A stretch of DNA of 64,000 nt from Gemmatimonadales bacterium UBA2982 (GCA_002347035.1 DEAM01000005.1:67646-131645); one strand, 5' to 3'; counted from the first letter of the stretch, positions 8,342-17,656 are shown. Translations and numbers: made by a program. Notes: generated from the sequence alone by a model not told the origin.

Positions 8342-9622
8342 CTAACCAACATCTTTAATGGTCACACCTGATCTAGATGCTAAGCGTCCCCGCAAAGCTT
8401 GGGGTATCCTAACTGTCAATAAGACATGTGAATTCTCATCAGCCCGGTGCACTACATCACCTTCCCGATAGAGTGAAGCAACAGCCTCCCCATCGGTCAC
8501 AGGAACATGAACTACCACGTGTGCAAGTTGTGAAAGCAGCCGTGCTTTGAGAGTCTCCCGCAAAGCCTTGAGACTCTCTGAGTCGTGTGCGGACACAAAC
8601 ACTGCGGGAGTAGCATCGAAGGCGCGAACCCGACTTCGGAACGCCACTTCTTCTGAGTGGGTCAGTTGATCGATTTTATTGAAGACTAAAACTATATCGT
8701 TCTCGTGCAGCCGCAGCTCATGCAATACTCCATTCACAACATTCCGGTGCGCCTCCCAGTCGGAGTGAGATGCGTCAATAACGTGCAGTAAGACATCTGA
8801 CTCACCAGCCTCTTCAAGCGTTGAGCGGAAAGACGCGATTAGGTCATGCGGGAGCTTGCGGATAAAACCAACCGTATCGGTAATTAATGCCTCTTGCCCT
8901 GAACCCAAGTCCACACTTCTAGTTGCAGAGTCCAACGTTGCAAATAATCGGTCTTCCACGAAAAGCTCGGACCCCGAGAGCGACCTCAAAAGTGATGATT
9001 TGCCAGCATTTGTGTAGCCGACTAGAGCTGCTCTGAATTTCCCCTCCCTGGATTTCCGCTGCACTGCCCTAGCCTTAGCTACATCTCGTAGCTTCCTACG
9101 AAGTTCTCCGATACGGATGCCAATAAGTCGACGATCCGTCTCAAGCTGGGTCTCTCCAGGTCCTCTCAACCCGATTCCACCTCGAATTCTTGATAGGTGA
9201 GTCCACATTCTTCGAAGTCGTGGCAGCAGGTATTCCAGCTGTGCGAGCTCGACCTGCATACGTGCCTCTCTTGAGCGTGCACGAGTAGCAAAAATGTCCA
9301 GAATCAGCTCCGAACGGTCGATTACGCGGACGCCCAATAGGTCCTCTAAGTTTTTCCCTTGTGCAGGGCTGAGTTCCTCGTCGAATACGACGAGATCGGC
9401 TTCTTTATTGCTAACCTCGTCAGCAAGCTGCCGAGCCTTGCCCTCTCCGATGTAGAACCGAGGATGCGGACGTGAGATACGTTGAACGAGCGTTCCTACA
9501 ACATCCCCTCCTGCAGTATCCGTAAGGCGCGCAAGTTCCTCAAGATGCTCATCCGCCAATCGCACCTCGAGTACATGATCGGGTGCCCCAACGAGCAATG
9601 CCCGGTCAAGCTGCGGCTGCAA
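8342..9622 (-). CDS. hflX: GTPase HflX
   Basis: Ribosome-associated GTPase that splits stalled ribosomes. 426 aa from the TTG at 9622. Seen: the HflX N-terminal nucleotide-binding domain with HPRFYIGEGKA and VVFDEELSPAQGKNLED, a coiled coil with GIGLRGPGETQLETDRR, G1 GYTNAGKSSLL, G3 DTVGFIRKLPHDL and G4 NKID. The family-like sequence continues upstream as PTKIIELQPQ, with no ATG, GTG or TTG before a stop. A GGAGG at 9651-9655 lies 7 nt before an ATC codon at 9641-9643, so the true start may be that ATC (433 aa). Confidence 0.95.
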   Translation of the reverse strand: MQPQLDRALLVGAPDHVLEVRLADEHLEELARLTDTAGGDVVGTLVQRISRPHPRFYIGEGKARQLADEVSNKEADLVVFDEELSPAQGKNLEDLLGVRVIDRSELILDIFATRARSREARMQVELAQLEYLLPRLRRMWTHLSRIRGGIGLRGPGETQLETDRRLIGIRIGELRRKLRDVAKARAVQRKSREGKFRAALVGYTNAGKSSLLRSLSGSELFVEDRLFATLDSATRSVDLGSGQEALITDTVGFIRKLPHDLIASFRSTLEEAGESDVLLHVIDASHSDWEAHRNVVNGVLHELRLHENDIVLVFNKIDQLTHSEEVAFRSRVRAFDATPAVFVSAHDSESLKALRETLKARLLSQLAHVVVHVPVTDGEAVASLYREGDVVHRADENSHVLLTVRIPQALRGRLASRSGVTIKDVG

Positions 9623-9697
9623 TTCAATGATTTTCGTGGGGATTCTAATGCCTCCAGCCCCAAAAGCTCTGTGTCACTAACTCTACCGTAACCTAAT

Positions 9698-9727
9698 GGT
9701 ATACTTAGTCTTCATAGTCCTTGTAAA
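9698..9727 (-). promoter_or_regulatory. Candidate promoter for hflX-pdxJ-flippase-ispE
   Basis: TTTACA (9722-9727) and TATACC (9698-9703) on the minus strand are separated by 18 bp in the 150-bp gap between cca and hflX. The -35 matches 5 of 6 and the -10 4 of 6 consensus bases. It would give a leader of roughly 50 nt before the hflX start region. Confidence 0.5.
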
Positions 9728-9761
9728 ACCAACAACTTCCACTTTGTTATTAATTCCCTAC

Positions 9762-9801
9762 CGAATGAATTTGATCAAAATGACCCGGTCGACTTCATTC
9801 G
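9762..9801. repeat. Inverted repeat spanning the cca stop codon
   Basis: CGAATGAA (9762-9769) and TTCATTCG (9794-9801) are perfect 8-bp complements with a 24-nt spacer. The repeat overlaps the end of cca. There is no T tract after the 3' arm on the minus strand, so it is not a standard terminator; it could be an mRNA 3' stabilising hairpin or chance. Confidence 0.5.
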
Positions 9802-11087
9802 TCTGTAATGTCTGCCGCAAGCTCCACAGCACGTTCCACCAGAAGATCATGCTGGTTCCGTTCAGGGTCCTGTAAAACCCAATCAAGCAACCCACCCAAA
9901 ATCTGCGCGAAATGAGGTCCTGGTTTCAGCCCTATGGAAATTAATCCGCGGCCGTCCAAGGCCAGGTCACTAACCAAAAGTGGCGGCCTCCCCGATCTGA
10001 CAACCTTCGCCCGACGCCAGGAACTGACTACAAATTCGCAGTCATCTCCCATCCCAAAGCTTTGCCTAGCCTTAGCACGGGCGAGTCCGAGCCGTGCAAG
10101 TGCTGGCACCCGTTCAGGCCCAATCGCAGACAACCACCGCCGCCAACTATATCCGTCTGCTTCAGGCCGCGGGAAAGGACTAGACCCTGTTAGCTTTATG
10201 GTCTCGGCGATGGCGGCATTGGAAAACCTTAGTCGCATAAGAAATGCCTCGACGTCAAAAGGGAGTGGTTCGCACAATAGCGCAGCGAGACGAAGCATCG
10301 GCCGTCCGATAGGGAGCTCTTCCACAGCGCTCACAGAAAGTGTCCAGCGACTTACCTCCTCCCCTACACGCACCTCTTGTAAGTCATGTAATTCTGGATA
10401 AAGGACACTCAGGGCTCCGCACTTCGCGTAAAGCTGTAGCGCACGACCTGGACTAGAGTCAATTGCCAGAACTTTTAAGAGTTCATCTCTGATACGCTCT
10501 GTGGAAAGTGATTCCAGGTGGGATACTAGAGTGGATAATGAAGTCCAAGTCTCTCGCTCAATCTCCAGGTTAAACAACCCCGCAAAGCGAAGAGCACGAA
10601 GGATCCTCAGGTAGTCCTCCCGAAAACGCTCTTCCGGAACTCCTACGGTTCGGAGGACACAGTTTTGCAGGTCACCCACGCCTCCGAAAGGATCTACTAG
10701 GTCCCAACGTAATGGATGCCATGCAACGGCATTGATAGTGAAATCACGGCGAGCAAGGTCCTCTTCGATCGTATCCGCAAAGCTGACAACTGCGTGGCGG
10801 CCATCTGTCTCAACGTCCCGGCGAAACGTTGTCACCTCATATAATGTGCCGTTACGAGATAAAACCCCCACGGTGCCATAATCGACCCCTAGCGGCACAG
10901 TCCGGCGAAAAACCTTCCTTACCTGTTCAGGGCGAGCACTCGTCGCCAGATCCCAGTCATCGGAACGCCGTTCTAGGAGCATATCGCGCACAGCACCCCC
11001 CACAGCCCATGTATCGTGCCCGGCTTTATCGAGCTCCCGAACGATCCATTGCACTGCCTGCGGAGCGGAGGCTTCGAGCCTACTCAT
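9795..11087 (-). CDS. cca: CCA-adding enzyme / poly(A) polymerase family tRNA nucleotidyltransferase
   Basis: Class II nucleotidyltransferase that adds or repairs tRNA 3' CCA. 430 aa. Seen: N-terminal AVGGAVRDMLL, the catalytic pair in SDDWDLATSARPEQV (DxD), EVTTFRRD, ARRDFTINAVAW and the neck motif REDYLRILRALRFAG. A helical body and tail follow. Whether it adds CCA or only A cannot be told from sequence by eye; with no second homologue in the window, CCA addition is the default. It overlaps the PHP phosphatase gene by 4 nt. Confidence 0.92.
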   Translation of the reverse strand: MSRLEASAPQAVQWIVRELDKAGHDTWAVGGAVRDMLLERRSDDWDLATSARPEQVRKVFRRTVPLGVDYGTVGVLSRNGTLYEVTTFRRDVETDGRHAVVSFADTIEEDLARRDFTINAVAWHPLRWDLVDPFGGVGDLQNCVLRTVGVPEERFREDYLRILRALRFAGLFNLEIERETWTSLSTLVSHLESLSTERIRDELLKVLAIDSSPGRALQLYAKCGALSVLYPELHDLQEVRVGEEVSRWTLSVSAVEELPIGRPMLRLAALLCEPLPFDVEAFLMRLRFSNAAIAETIKLTGSSPFPRPEADGYSWRRWLSAIGPERVPALARLGLARAKARQSFGMGDDCEFVVSSWRRAKVVRSGRPPLLVSDLALDGRGLISIGLKPGPHFAQILGGLLDWVLQDPERNQHDLLVERAVELAADITDE

Positions 11088-11911
11088 GCCAGATGGGAAT
11101 TGAGGTTAGCTCTAAATCGAGCCCAGAAGCCCTTCTCTGCAGGCAGCAACGGAGCAGAAAGGGGAGCCTCATCAAGTAATAGTCTGCTCGGATTGGTGCG
11201 ACAAAGTACGTTGAAGACATCCTCGGCTCCCAAGGCTTTGAGCGCAGCAGCAGCCTCATCCTTGTAGATTTCTAGACCAGCATGCCCGTGAAAATCAGAT
11301 GCCATGTAGTCAACCCAACCTCGGCGTAGCAATCTATAGGCCGTGGCCTGGGCTCGCCCACCGTACCTGCCCACGAGTGAACCAAAGTTTGTCTGCAGGT
11401 AAGCTCCAACTTCCCGCCACTCACTGACCAACTCAAACTGTTCCCCCATACCGGAATAGCGCTCAGGATGCGCAACGATCGGTCGGTAGCCGCACCGGAT
11501 TATCTTATGCAGGATACCTACAGTTCCGGAGGGCAGCTTTAGGGAAGGCCACTCAATGAGTACAAAAGAGGTGCCCGCCATACGGATCCTTCCATCGGAT
11601 AAATCAGCGTCTGGGACATCTAAGAGCACCTCGCAACCCTTCCTGAATTCGACGTCAGGGTATTTCTCACCAATCGCATCAGCCGCGCGCTCCCAAGCTT
11701 CGGTAACATCTCGAAGCCGCATTTCGAGCTGGTCCGGGTCCAAAGTTAAGCTGCCCCGGATATGCGGTGTAGTCAGTATGCGGCGTATGCCTATTCGCGT
11801 CATCCGACCGACAGAATGCAGAACGGAAGAAATGTCTGCAGCGCCGTCATCCACACCGGGGACAAGGTGGCTATGGATGTCCACAAACGACGTGGTATCC
11901 TTGATCGTCAT
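11084..11911 (-). CDS. CpsB/CapC-family PHP-domain phosphatase
   Basis: 275 aa. Metal-dependent phosphatase of the PHP fold; characterised relatives (CpsB, YwqE) dephosphorylate tyrosine kinases that control capsule synthesis. Seen: VDIHSHLVPGVDDGA with its metal His/Asp pair, LTTPHIRG, GCEVLL, IVAHPERY and ASDFHGH, the full PHP ligand set. No tyrosine kinase or capsule gene lies nearby, so the substrate here is open. It starts 11 nt after the small gene behind alaS and overlaps cca by 4 nt. Confidence 0.85.
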   Translation of the reverse strand: MTIKDTTSFVDIHSHLVPGVDDGAADISSVLHSVGRMTRIGIRRILTTPHIRGSLTLDPDQLEMRLRDVTEAWERAADAIGEKYPDVEFRKGCEVLLDVPDADLSDGRIRMAGTSFVLIEWPSLKLPSGTVGILHKIIRCGYRPIVAHPERYSGMGEQFELVSEWREVGAYLQTNFGSLVGRYGGRAQATAYRLLRRGWVDYMASDFHGHAGLEIYKDEAAAALKALGAEDVFNVLCRTNPSRLLLDEAPLSAPLLPAEKGFWARFRANLNSHLA

Positions 11912-11922
11912 TCCTGAAAGCT

Positions 11923-12207
11923 CTATTCGACCACAGCTGCAAGAACTCTTCTTAGTGCTCCTCCGGGATCGTCAGCTTCTAGGGCAGCTTCGCATGCATA
12001 GGTAATTAGAGCATCAGCCTCTAGAAGAACAAACGCACGTGCCCTGACCTTTCCAATTGGACTGCATGCTTCGGCTAGCGCTTCTCGAGCTGTTTCCACT
12101 ATTGCGTTCTTTAACGGCTGTTTTTCACGCACTTGCTCTAGCGAAGACAATAGTTCCACTGGCGGCTCAGGATAGCGTGAAGCCAGCCAACCATCTCGGA
12201 CTATCAT
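11923..12207 (-). CDS. Small hypothetical protein coupled to alaS
   Basis: 94 aa, not recognised. The composition is Ala/Glu/Leu-rich and appears all-helical (VETAREALAEAC, AFVLLEADALITYACEAALEAD). No signal peptide or membrane segment. Its ATG overlaps the alaS stop by 4 nt (ATGA), and 11 nt separate it from the PHP phosphatase, which supports it as a real gene. Confidence 0.65.
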   Translation of the reverse strand: MIVRDGWLASRYPEPPVELLSSLEQVREKQPLKNAIVETAREALAEACSPIGKVRARAFVLLEADALITYACEAALEADDPGGALRRVLAAVVE

Positions 12208-14849
12208 GCTGCTCCAGTCGACAAAAGTATTCGCACCGTCTCAACTCCCGAAGAAAGTGCCTCATTCAGTCGAATTGGATCCTCTACACCTCCCTGAGCC
12301 ATATGCGCGCGACCTCCACCCTTCCCTCCCACTATGGCTGCAATCTCTCTGACAACTATGTCAGCACGAACTCCACGCTGAATCAGTTCATCTGTAACAA
12401 AAACAAAGAGTGAATATTTTTCACCCGGCAGCTCAGCAGCAAGGACTGCCACACCAGGCTTCCCGGCCGAAAGAAACGCGTCACCCCACTTTCTCGCATC
12501 GTCAGCCCCACGAGTTCGGAAGCGTAGTCCGCGATAGAGCACTGTCACACCATCAGCGAGATCCAGGTTTTCCGAAACAACGTCGCTTTCACCCGAGAGG
12601 GGCTGCAGTCTTAGTTCGTCAAAGAGGGCTTCCAATTCAGCCTGTTCACCGAGGAGCTGCTCCGCCCGCTGGGAAAGATTCTCCGGTGCCGTCTTAAGGG
12701 CCGCAGCAGCCTTTTGGAGTAGAGCTTCCTTCGCAGCCATATGAGCGAAGGCGCCGCGCCCAGTCAGAGCCTCAATACGCCTGACTCCGGCCGCGACACC
12801 CGTTTCACTCACTAGGCGGAAAAGGCCTATGTCTCCGGTTGAAGTAACGTGCGTTCCGCCACAGAGCTCCATGCTAACACCAGGTATATTTACGATACGA
12901 ACCTCTTCAGCATACTTCTCGCCAAAGAGGGCCATTGCACCTGCATCAACGGCCTCTTTATAGCTACGGTATTCGATCTCCACAGAGTGGTTGGACCAGA
13001 TTTCCTCATTCACATGCGCCTCTAATGCTGCCCGCTCTTCGTCGGTCAGCGGAGCTTCATGAGCGAAGTCAAATCGAAGCCGGTCTGGAGTTACTAAGGA
13101 TCCGCGCTGAACCACGTGTGTTCCAAGTACCGATCGCAAGGCTGCATGAAGTAAGTGCGTAGCCGTGTGGTTTCGGATCGTATCATTTCGGGCTACCAAG
13201 TTCACCGCTGCTTCTACCCGCAACGGAACTCCGGGCTGCTCGGTCCAGGAGCCAGACAGTAAGCCTAAGATGGCTGTCTGATTTCCGATTATTCTGACAT
13301 CTTGGACAGTCAGCGACCAGCTGTCACCAGTCACCTTTCCCACATCCGAGATCTGTCCGCCACTCTCCATATAAAACGGATTCTCCCGGAGCACGAGCCC
13401 AGCTGATTCACCCCGAGCGTGATACGCGAGAACATCCGTGGTGGTAGCAAGCGTGTCGTAACCGACAAAACTTTGTTGACCCTCTATTAGATCAACCCAA
13501 TCCCCTTCGCCCGTTACTCCTTCGAACTCAACTTGACTCGCAGCTCGGTCCGCCCGAGAACGTTCTCGTTGCTCATCTAAGGCTGCCTGAAAACCCTCCA
13601 TGTCGATACTGAAACCAAGCTCCACAGCCATAAGTTCGGTAAGGTCAGCAGGGAAACCAAAGGTATCGTAGAGTTTAAAGACTTCCTCACCGGGGATAGT
13701 CTCCCTGTCACCTGATACAAGCTCCCCAAACCTAGCCATACCACCTTCAATAGTAATTAGAAAACGCTCCTCTTCACCGCGGGTGGTTCGAAGAATATGC
13801 CCGCGTTCTGACACCAGCTCTGGATATGCGTCCCCCATAGTGTCAATTAATGCCTCAACCACCCCTACCAGAATGGGCTCACGCTTACCAAGCAACCAAG
13901 CATGCCTTACCGCACGCCTGAGTATCCTCCGAAGCACATAGCCGCGTCCCTCACTCGCGGGCAATACCCCATCTGCCAGCAGAAAAGCAACAGCCCGTGC
14001 GTGATCTGCCAGGACCCGAAAACTCAGTCCTTCCGGAGTATCCGGATCGTAATCTTTACCAACTAACTCAGCTGCCCGATCAAGTAGGGGAGCAAAAAGG
14101 TCTATGTGGAAATTGGAATCCACCCCCTGCAGTACTGAAGCGATTCGCTCGAGTCCGGCCCCAGTATCGACGCAAGGAGCTGGTAACTGCTTCAAGGTTC
14201 CCTCTGTATCCCGGTCGAACTGCATAAAGACCAAGTTCCAGATCTCCATGATCTTCCCAGCGTCATTTAGCTGCACAAATTCTTCGACACTGGTGACCTC
14301 GTTGGACTCAGGCCGCACGTCGTAGTGAATCTCTGAACAGGGGCCACACGGACCCGTATCAGCCATCTGCCAAAAGTTATCCTTGTCACCTAAACGGTAT
14401 ATTCGTTCAGGCGGCAACCCAATCATATTGCTCCATAACTCAGCTGCTTCGTCGTCAGACTGATGCACAGTCGCAAACAAGCGATCAGGATCTAGACCAT
14501 AGACATCCGTTACGAGCTCCCAGGCGTACTTAATGGCATCACGTTTGAAATAGTCACCAAAAGAGAAGTTTCCGAGCATCTCAAAGAAGGTGTGGTGTCG
14601 GGAGGTTCGACCCACTTCCTCTAGATCGTTGTGCTTCCCCCCAGCCCGCACACATTTCTGAGACGTCACTGCCCGAGTGATACCAACCGATTTTTCCCCG
14701 AGGAAAACCGCCTTGAACTGGACCATACCGGCATTTGTAAACAGCAAGCTCGGATCGTCTACAGGGACGAGCGACGAGCTGGCGGTCACGGTGTGGTCCT
14801 TGGACTCGAAAAATTCCAAGAACTTCCTACGGATTTCGGCGGTAGTCAT
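12204..14849 (-). CDS. alaS: Alanyl-tRNA synthetase
   Basis: Charges tRNA-Ala and edits mischarged Ser/Gly. The start is set at MTTAEIRRKFLEFFE (14849) because 20 further residues upstream do not look like the family; 881 aa, normal. Seen: class II catalytic core (TNAGMVQFKAVFLG, RHHTFFEMLGNFSFGDYFK), the tRNA-recognition region, editing-domain HTATHLLH and CGGTH zinc ligands, and the C-terminal C-Ala domain ending GGKGGGRAHMAQGG. It follows recA after 141 nt. Confidence 0.97.
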   Translation of the reverse strand: MTTAEIRRKFLEFFESKDHTVTASSSLVPVDDPSLLFTNAGMVQFKAVFLGEKSVGITRAVTSQKCVRAGGKHNDLEEVGRTSRHHTFFEMLGNFSFGDYFKRDAIKYAWELVTDVYGLDPDRLFATVHQSDDEAAELWSNMIGLPPERIYRLGDKDNFWQMADTGPCGPCSEIHYDVRPESNEVTSVEEFVQLNDAGKIMEIWNLVFMQFDRDTEGTLKQLPAPCVDTGAGLERIASVLQGVDSNFHIDLFAPLLDRAAELVGKDYDPDTPEGLSFRVLADHARAVAFLLADGVLPASEGRGYVLRRILRRAVRHAWLLGKREPILVGVVEALIDTMGDAYPELVSERGHILRTTRGEEERFLITIEGGMARFGELVSGDRETIPGEEVFKLYDTFGFPADLTELMAVELGFSIDMEGFQAALDEQRERSRADRAASQVEFEGVTGEGDWVDLIEGQQSFVGYDTLATTTDVLAYHARGESAGLVLRENPFYMESGGQISDVGKVTGDSWSLTVQDVRIIGNQTAILGLLSGSWTEQPGVPLRVEAAVNLVARNDTIRNHTATHLLHAALRSVLGTHVVQRGSLVTPDRLRFDFAHEAPLTDEERAALEAHVNEEIWSNHSVEIEYRSYKEAVDAGAMALFGEKYAEEVRIVNIPGVSMELCGGTHVTSTGDIGLFRLVSETGVAAGVRRIEALTGRGAFAHMAAKEALLQKAAAALKTAPENLSQRAEQLLGEQAELEALFDELRLQPLSGESDVVSENLDLADGVTVLYRGLRFRTRGADDARKWGDAFLSAGKPGVAVLAAELPGEKYSLFVFVTDELIQRGVRADIVVREIAAIVGGKGGGRAHMAQGGVEDPIRLNEALSSGVETVRILLSTGAA

Positions 14850-14990
14850 CTCAGTAGAAATGCATGGATTCCGGTCGTTCCGTAAGAATAACTGAGGAAC
14901 GGCAGGCACGAAGCCCCCATCGAGCAGAGAGTTACAAAAGGGCCACAGACAAATAGTCTGCAGCCCCCTATAAATTCCAGCGAAAAACGA

Positions 14991-16073
14991 TCAGTCTTCA
15001 GTGTTATCCAGAGACACTTCTCCCCCATCAGAAGACAGATTCTCTTCGGCTTCCAGACCCAATACTCGACGGATTCTGATATCGAGCTCATCTGCTATAT
15101 CCTCATTATCAATCAGAAACAGCTTTGAGTTCTCCTTGCCCTGACCTAGGCGGAGATCCCCGTAGGATAGCCAGGACCCAGACTTGTCGACGATGCCATG
15201 TTCGACCCCCAAGTCGACAAGCAAGCTTGAGTGACTGATGCCCTCATTATACTGAATATCGAACTCGGCCTGACGAAACGGAGGTGCGCATTTGTTCTTC
15301 ACAACCTTCACACGAGTTCGGTTGCCTATGATGTCTTGCCCGTCCTTGATTGCCCCAATTCTCCGAATGTCGAGCCTAAGAGAAGCATAGAACTTTAATG
15401 CTCTGCCGCCCGAAGTCGTTTCCGGGCTCCCGAACATCACACCTACCTTCTCTCTGATCTGGTTGGTGAAAACGACAGACGTGTTCGACCGATTTACAGC
15501 GCCCGTCAACTTGCGAAGGGCTTGGCTCATCAACCTGGCCTGCAGGCCAACATGAGAGTCACCCATCTCGCCTTCGATTTCAGCACGCGGTACAAGGGCT
15601 GCCACCGAATCAATCACCACAACATCAATCGCATTACTCCGTATCAACACTTCAGCGATCTCCAGCGCCTGCTCCCCCGTATCTGGCTGAGAAACAAGGA
15701 GATTGTCGACGTCCACACCGAGCCGGCGAGCATAGTTCACGTCCAGAGCGTGCTCTGCATCAATGAAAGCTGCAATCCCACCAGCCCTCTGAGCATTGGC
15801 AATCACGTGAAGACAAATAGTTGTTTTCCCGGACGACTCAGGGCCGTAAATCTCACTAATACGCCCCCGTGGAATCCCGCCGATACCAATAGCTGCATCT
15901 AGGTTAATGGCACCGGTAGGTATGGCTTCAATCGCAACTGGAGAGCCATCTTCCCCCATCCTCATGATCGCGCCCTTTCCGTATGAGCGTTCAATCTGAG
16001 TCAATGCTGTATCAAGATCCTTCTGCTTCTTACTTGGTTTCTTCTCCGCACTCATCTGGGCCGTCGTTGCCAT
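14991..16073 (-). CDS. recA: Recombinase RecA
   Basis: DNA strand-exchange ATPase and SOS co-protease. 360 aa, usual. Seen: Walker A GPESSGKT (residues 77-84), catalytic EHALD, Walker B VVVIDSVAAL, L1 EGEMGDSHVGLQARLMSQALRK (in part), L2 FTNQIREKVGVMFGSPETT and an acidic C-terminal tail. A GGAGGAG ribosome site lies just before the ATG. No recX follows; alaS is next. I could not recognise a convincing LexA box in the 153-bp leader. Confidence 0.98.
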   Translation of the reverse strand: MATTAQMSAEKKPSKKQKDLDTALTQIERSYGKGAIMRMGEDGSPVAIEAIPTGAINLDAAIGIGGIPRGRISEIYGPESSGKTTICLHVIANAQRAGGIAAFIDAEHALDVNYARRLGVDVDNLLVSQPDTGEQALEIAEVLIRSNAIDVVVIDSVAALVPRAEIEGEMGDSHVGLQARLMSQALRKLTGAVNRSNTSVVFTNQIREKVGVMFGSPETTSGGRALKFYASLRLDIRRIGAIKDGQDIIGNRTRVKVVKNKCAPPFRQAEFDIQYNEGISHSSLLVDLGVEHGIVDKSGSWLSYGDLRLGQGKENSKLFLIDNEDIADELDIRIRRVLGLEAEENLSSDGGEVSLDNTED

Positions 16074-16096
16074 CTCTCCTCCATTGCGTCGTCAGC

Positions 16097-16117
16097 ACCG
16101 GTTTTTTGGGGGCCGGT
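16097..16117. repeat. Short hairpin in recA leader
   Basis: ACCGG (16097-16101) and CCGGT (16113-16117) flank an 11-nt spacer made of a T6 and a G5 run, 23 bp upstream of the recA ATG. In recA mRNA it would form a 5-bp stem with a C5A6 loop. It may be a weak leader structure or a remnant of the upstream gene's 3' end. Confidence 0.4.
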
Positions 16118-16226
16118 ATCCAAAAATACAAAACCCGAAGATAAAGCGAAAGTACAAATTTTACAGGGAAGGTTCGCCGGATTACAAGCTACCCTTGAAC
16201 CCCTATCATCGTAGCCACTCTTAGCC

Positions 16227-17624
16227 TCAAAGGATCCCCCTCTCATAAAGTATCCAAACTCCTGGGCGCACTGGTATGAAAAACATGACTAGAGGCCGCT
16301 CTACCGCTCTATCAGCAAAAACTGGCACCCCCTGATAGACTCCCACACGTAAGATCTGCTCACAGTCAATCGGGAACGTCTCCGACCCCTGGCCAAAAGT
16401 ATCTCCTTCAAATTCGATTGGTTCTCCATTCACATACCAAAATGCATCCCCAGCGTAACTACCAACGAAGTCGACCGCTGGCCGTATGGAGCGCAGTGAA
16501 ACGAACTCGGATCCTACCAGGGTATCCGCTGCCTCTGTCACCCGCGCTGAAATGTTCTGGCCTGTAGAAAGGCAGAGTTGGATATCCTCTCCTTCTGGGA
16601 TGGCTGTCTCTAGCGGTGGTGAAATGATCACGGTGTCAGGAGGTGGGGGCGGAATGAAGATCGTATCTGGCTCTATCCGTGCCATACCTTGAGGTCTGCA
16701 ACGAAATCCAGGGACATTCGGGCACGCAGAAATAGAGCCGAGGATGCCAAACTTAGGCTTTTGATACTCGGATGAATGCCCCCCTAGAGGCATTGCGTGG
16801 TTAGAGGCCAGGTAGTGGACGCCCACCCTGACACCCCCCCAGTCATACTGGGCCCCTACATTAACGTCAAAGCCGTTATGCTCGGCCATTAGTGAAAGTA
16901 ATGAATCGTCACTCGTACCTATGTGCACGGCCGTGCCATAAAACCAGCCATTAGCATGCCCCGGTGCGTAAAAACCCAGTGCCCCACCCTCTCGGAACAT
17001 GCCTGTCCCGTACCCTAGAGAGAATGTGACATCGTTCTCAGGAAGTGGACCTCCATCAAAACCGCGGAGATACGCGGTTGCCACGCCGTATAGACTGAGG
17101 TTTGTGTCACCCGTGTAACTCTTCTTAAGCCGATCGTCCGCAAACCCAAGACGCCCAGGTGAATAGTCATGGCCATCACCAAAGTCAGGACTAGTGAGAT
17201 AACGAGCTCCCGCAGCTAGGCCGATGCCTTGGTCAATCGGCTGTAATAGGCGCATTCTGCCAAAAAGACCCCAGACGTTCCCACTATCTGAATCTCCGCC
17301 GAAAGATTGCATGGAGGCGCCTGCTTCGAACCGGTCAAATAGACCGAAAGAGAGAGAGCCGTCAGAAAGAAACTTATCTGCCCCCGGAGCCACCCCAGTT
17401 TGATTTCCTGAATTATCCACGATCGCCCGCTTGCTCAGATCCATGAAGAAGCCGGAAAAGGTTCCAGTTATGGCCATGTGAGGAAGCACACTGGAAACCG
17501 GGATATCGATCAGGCCTGATCCATACCTAAGCGTGCTGGGCATAGACGGGGACTGCGCGCTAACAAGCGATGTAGTCAGCGACAAAACAAGCGCGGAGAC
17601 CAACACGTGCTTGGAGGCGATCAC
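16227..17624 (-). CDS. Putative outer-membrane beta-barrel protein with proline linker and C-terminal domain
   Basis: 465 aa, not assigned to a family. A signal peptide ends about residue 23 (VSAQ). Residues about 30-300 alternate Gly/aromatic-rich strands typical of a barrel (GLFDRFEAGASMQSFGG, GVRVGVHYLASNH). A proline-rich linker (IFIPPPPPDTVIISPP) joins a C-terminal domain of about 110 residues ending at the extreme C-terminus. The start is GTG. It lies 32 nt after ccmD, so it may share the ccm transcript, and 153 nt before recA. Confidence 0.7.
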   Translation of the reverse strand: MIASKHVLVSALVLSLTTSLVSAQSPSMPSTLRYGSGLIDIPVSSVLPHMAITGTFSGFFMDLSKRAIVDNSGNQTGVAPGADKFLSDGSLSFGLFDRFEAGASMQSFGGDSDSGNVWGLFGRMRLLQPIDQGIGLAAGARYLTSPDFGDGHDYSPGRLGFADDRLKKSYTGDTNLSLYGVATAYLRGFDGGPLPENDVTFSLGYGTGMFREGGALGFYAPGHANGWFYGTAVHIGTSDDSLLSLMAEHNGFDVNVGAQYDWGGVRVGVHYLASNHAMPLGGHSSEYQKPKFGILGSISACPNVPGFRCRPQGMARIEPDTIFIPPPPPDTVIISPPLETAIPEGEDIQLCLSTGQNISARVTEAADTLVGSEFVSLRSIRPAVDFVGSYAGDAFWYVNGEPIEFEGDTFGQGSETFPIDCEQILRVGVYQGVPVFADRAVERPLVMFFIPVRPGVWILYERGIL

Positions 17625-17656
17625 AAATAAAGACCCTGTTTTGGCATGTGCGTCAA

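Noticed and set aside
11084..11911. Capsule regulatory locus
   Set aside because: Only a CpsB-like phosphatase is present, with no Wzz/Wza/BY-kinase or glycosyltransferase genes nearby.
16074..16226. LexA/SOS box upstream of recA
   Set aside because: I found no convincing GAAC-N4-GTTC, GTTC-N7-GTTC or CTGT-N8-ACAG match in the leader.
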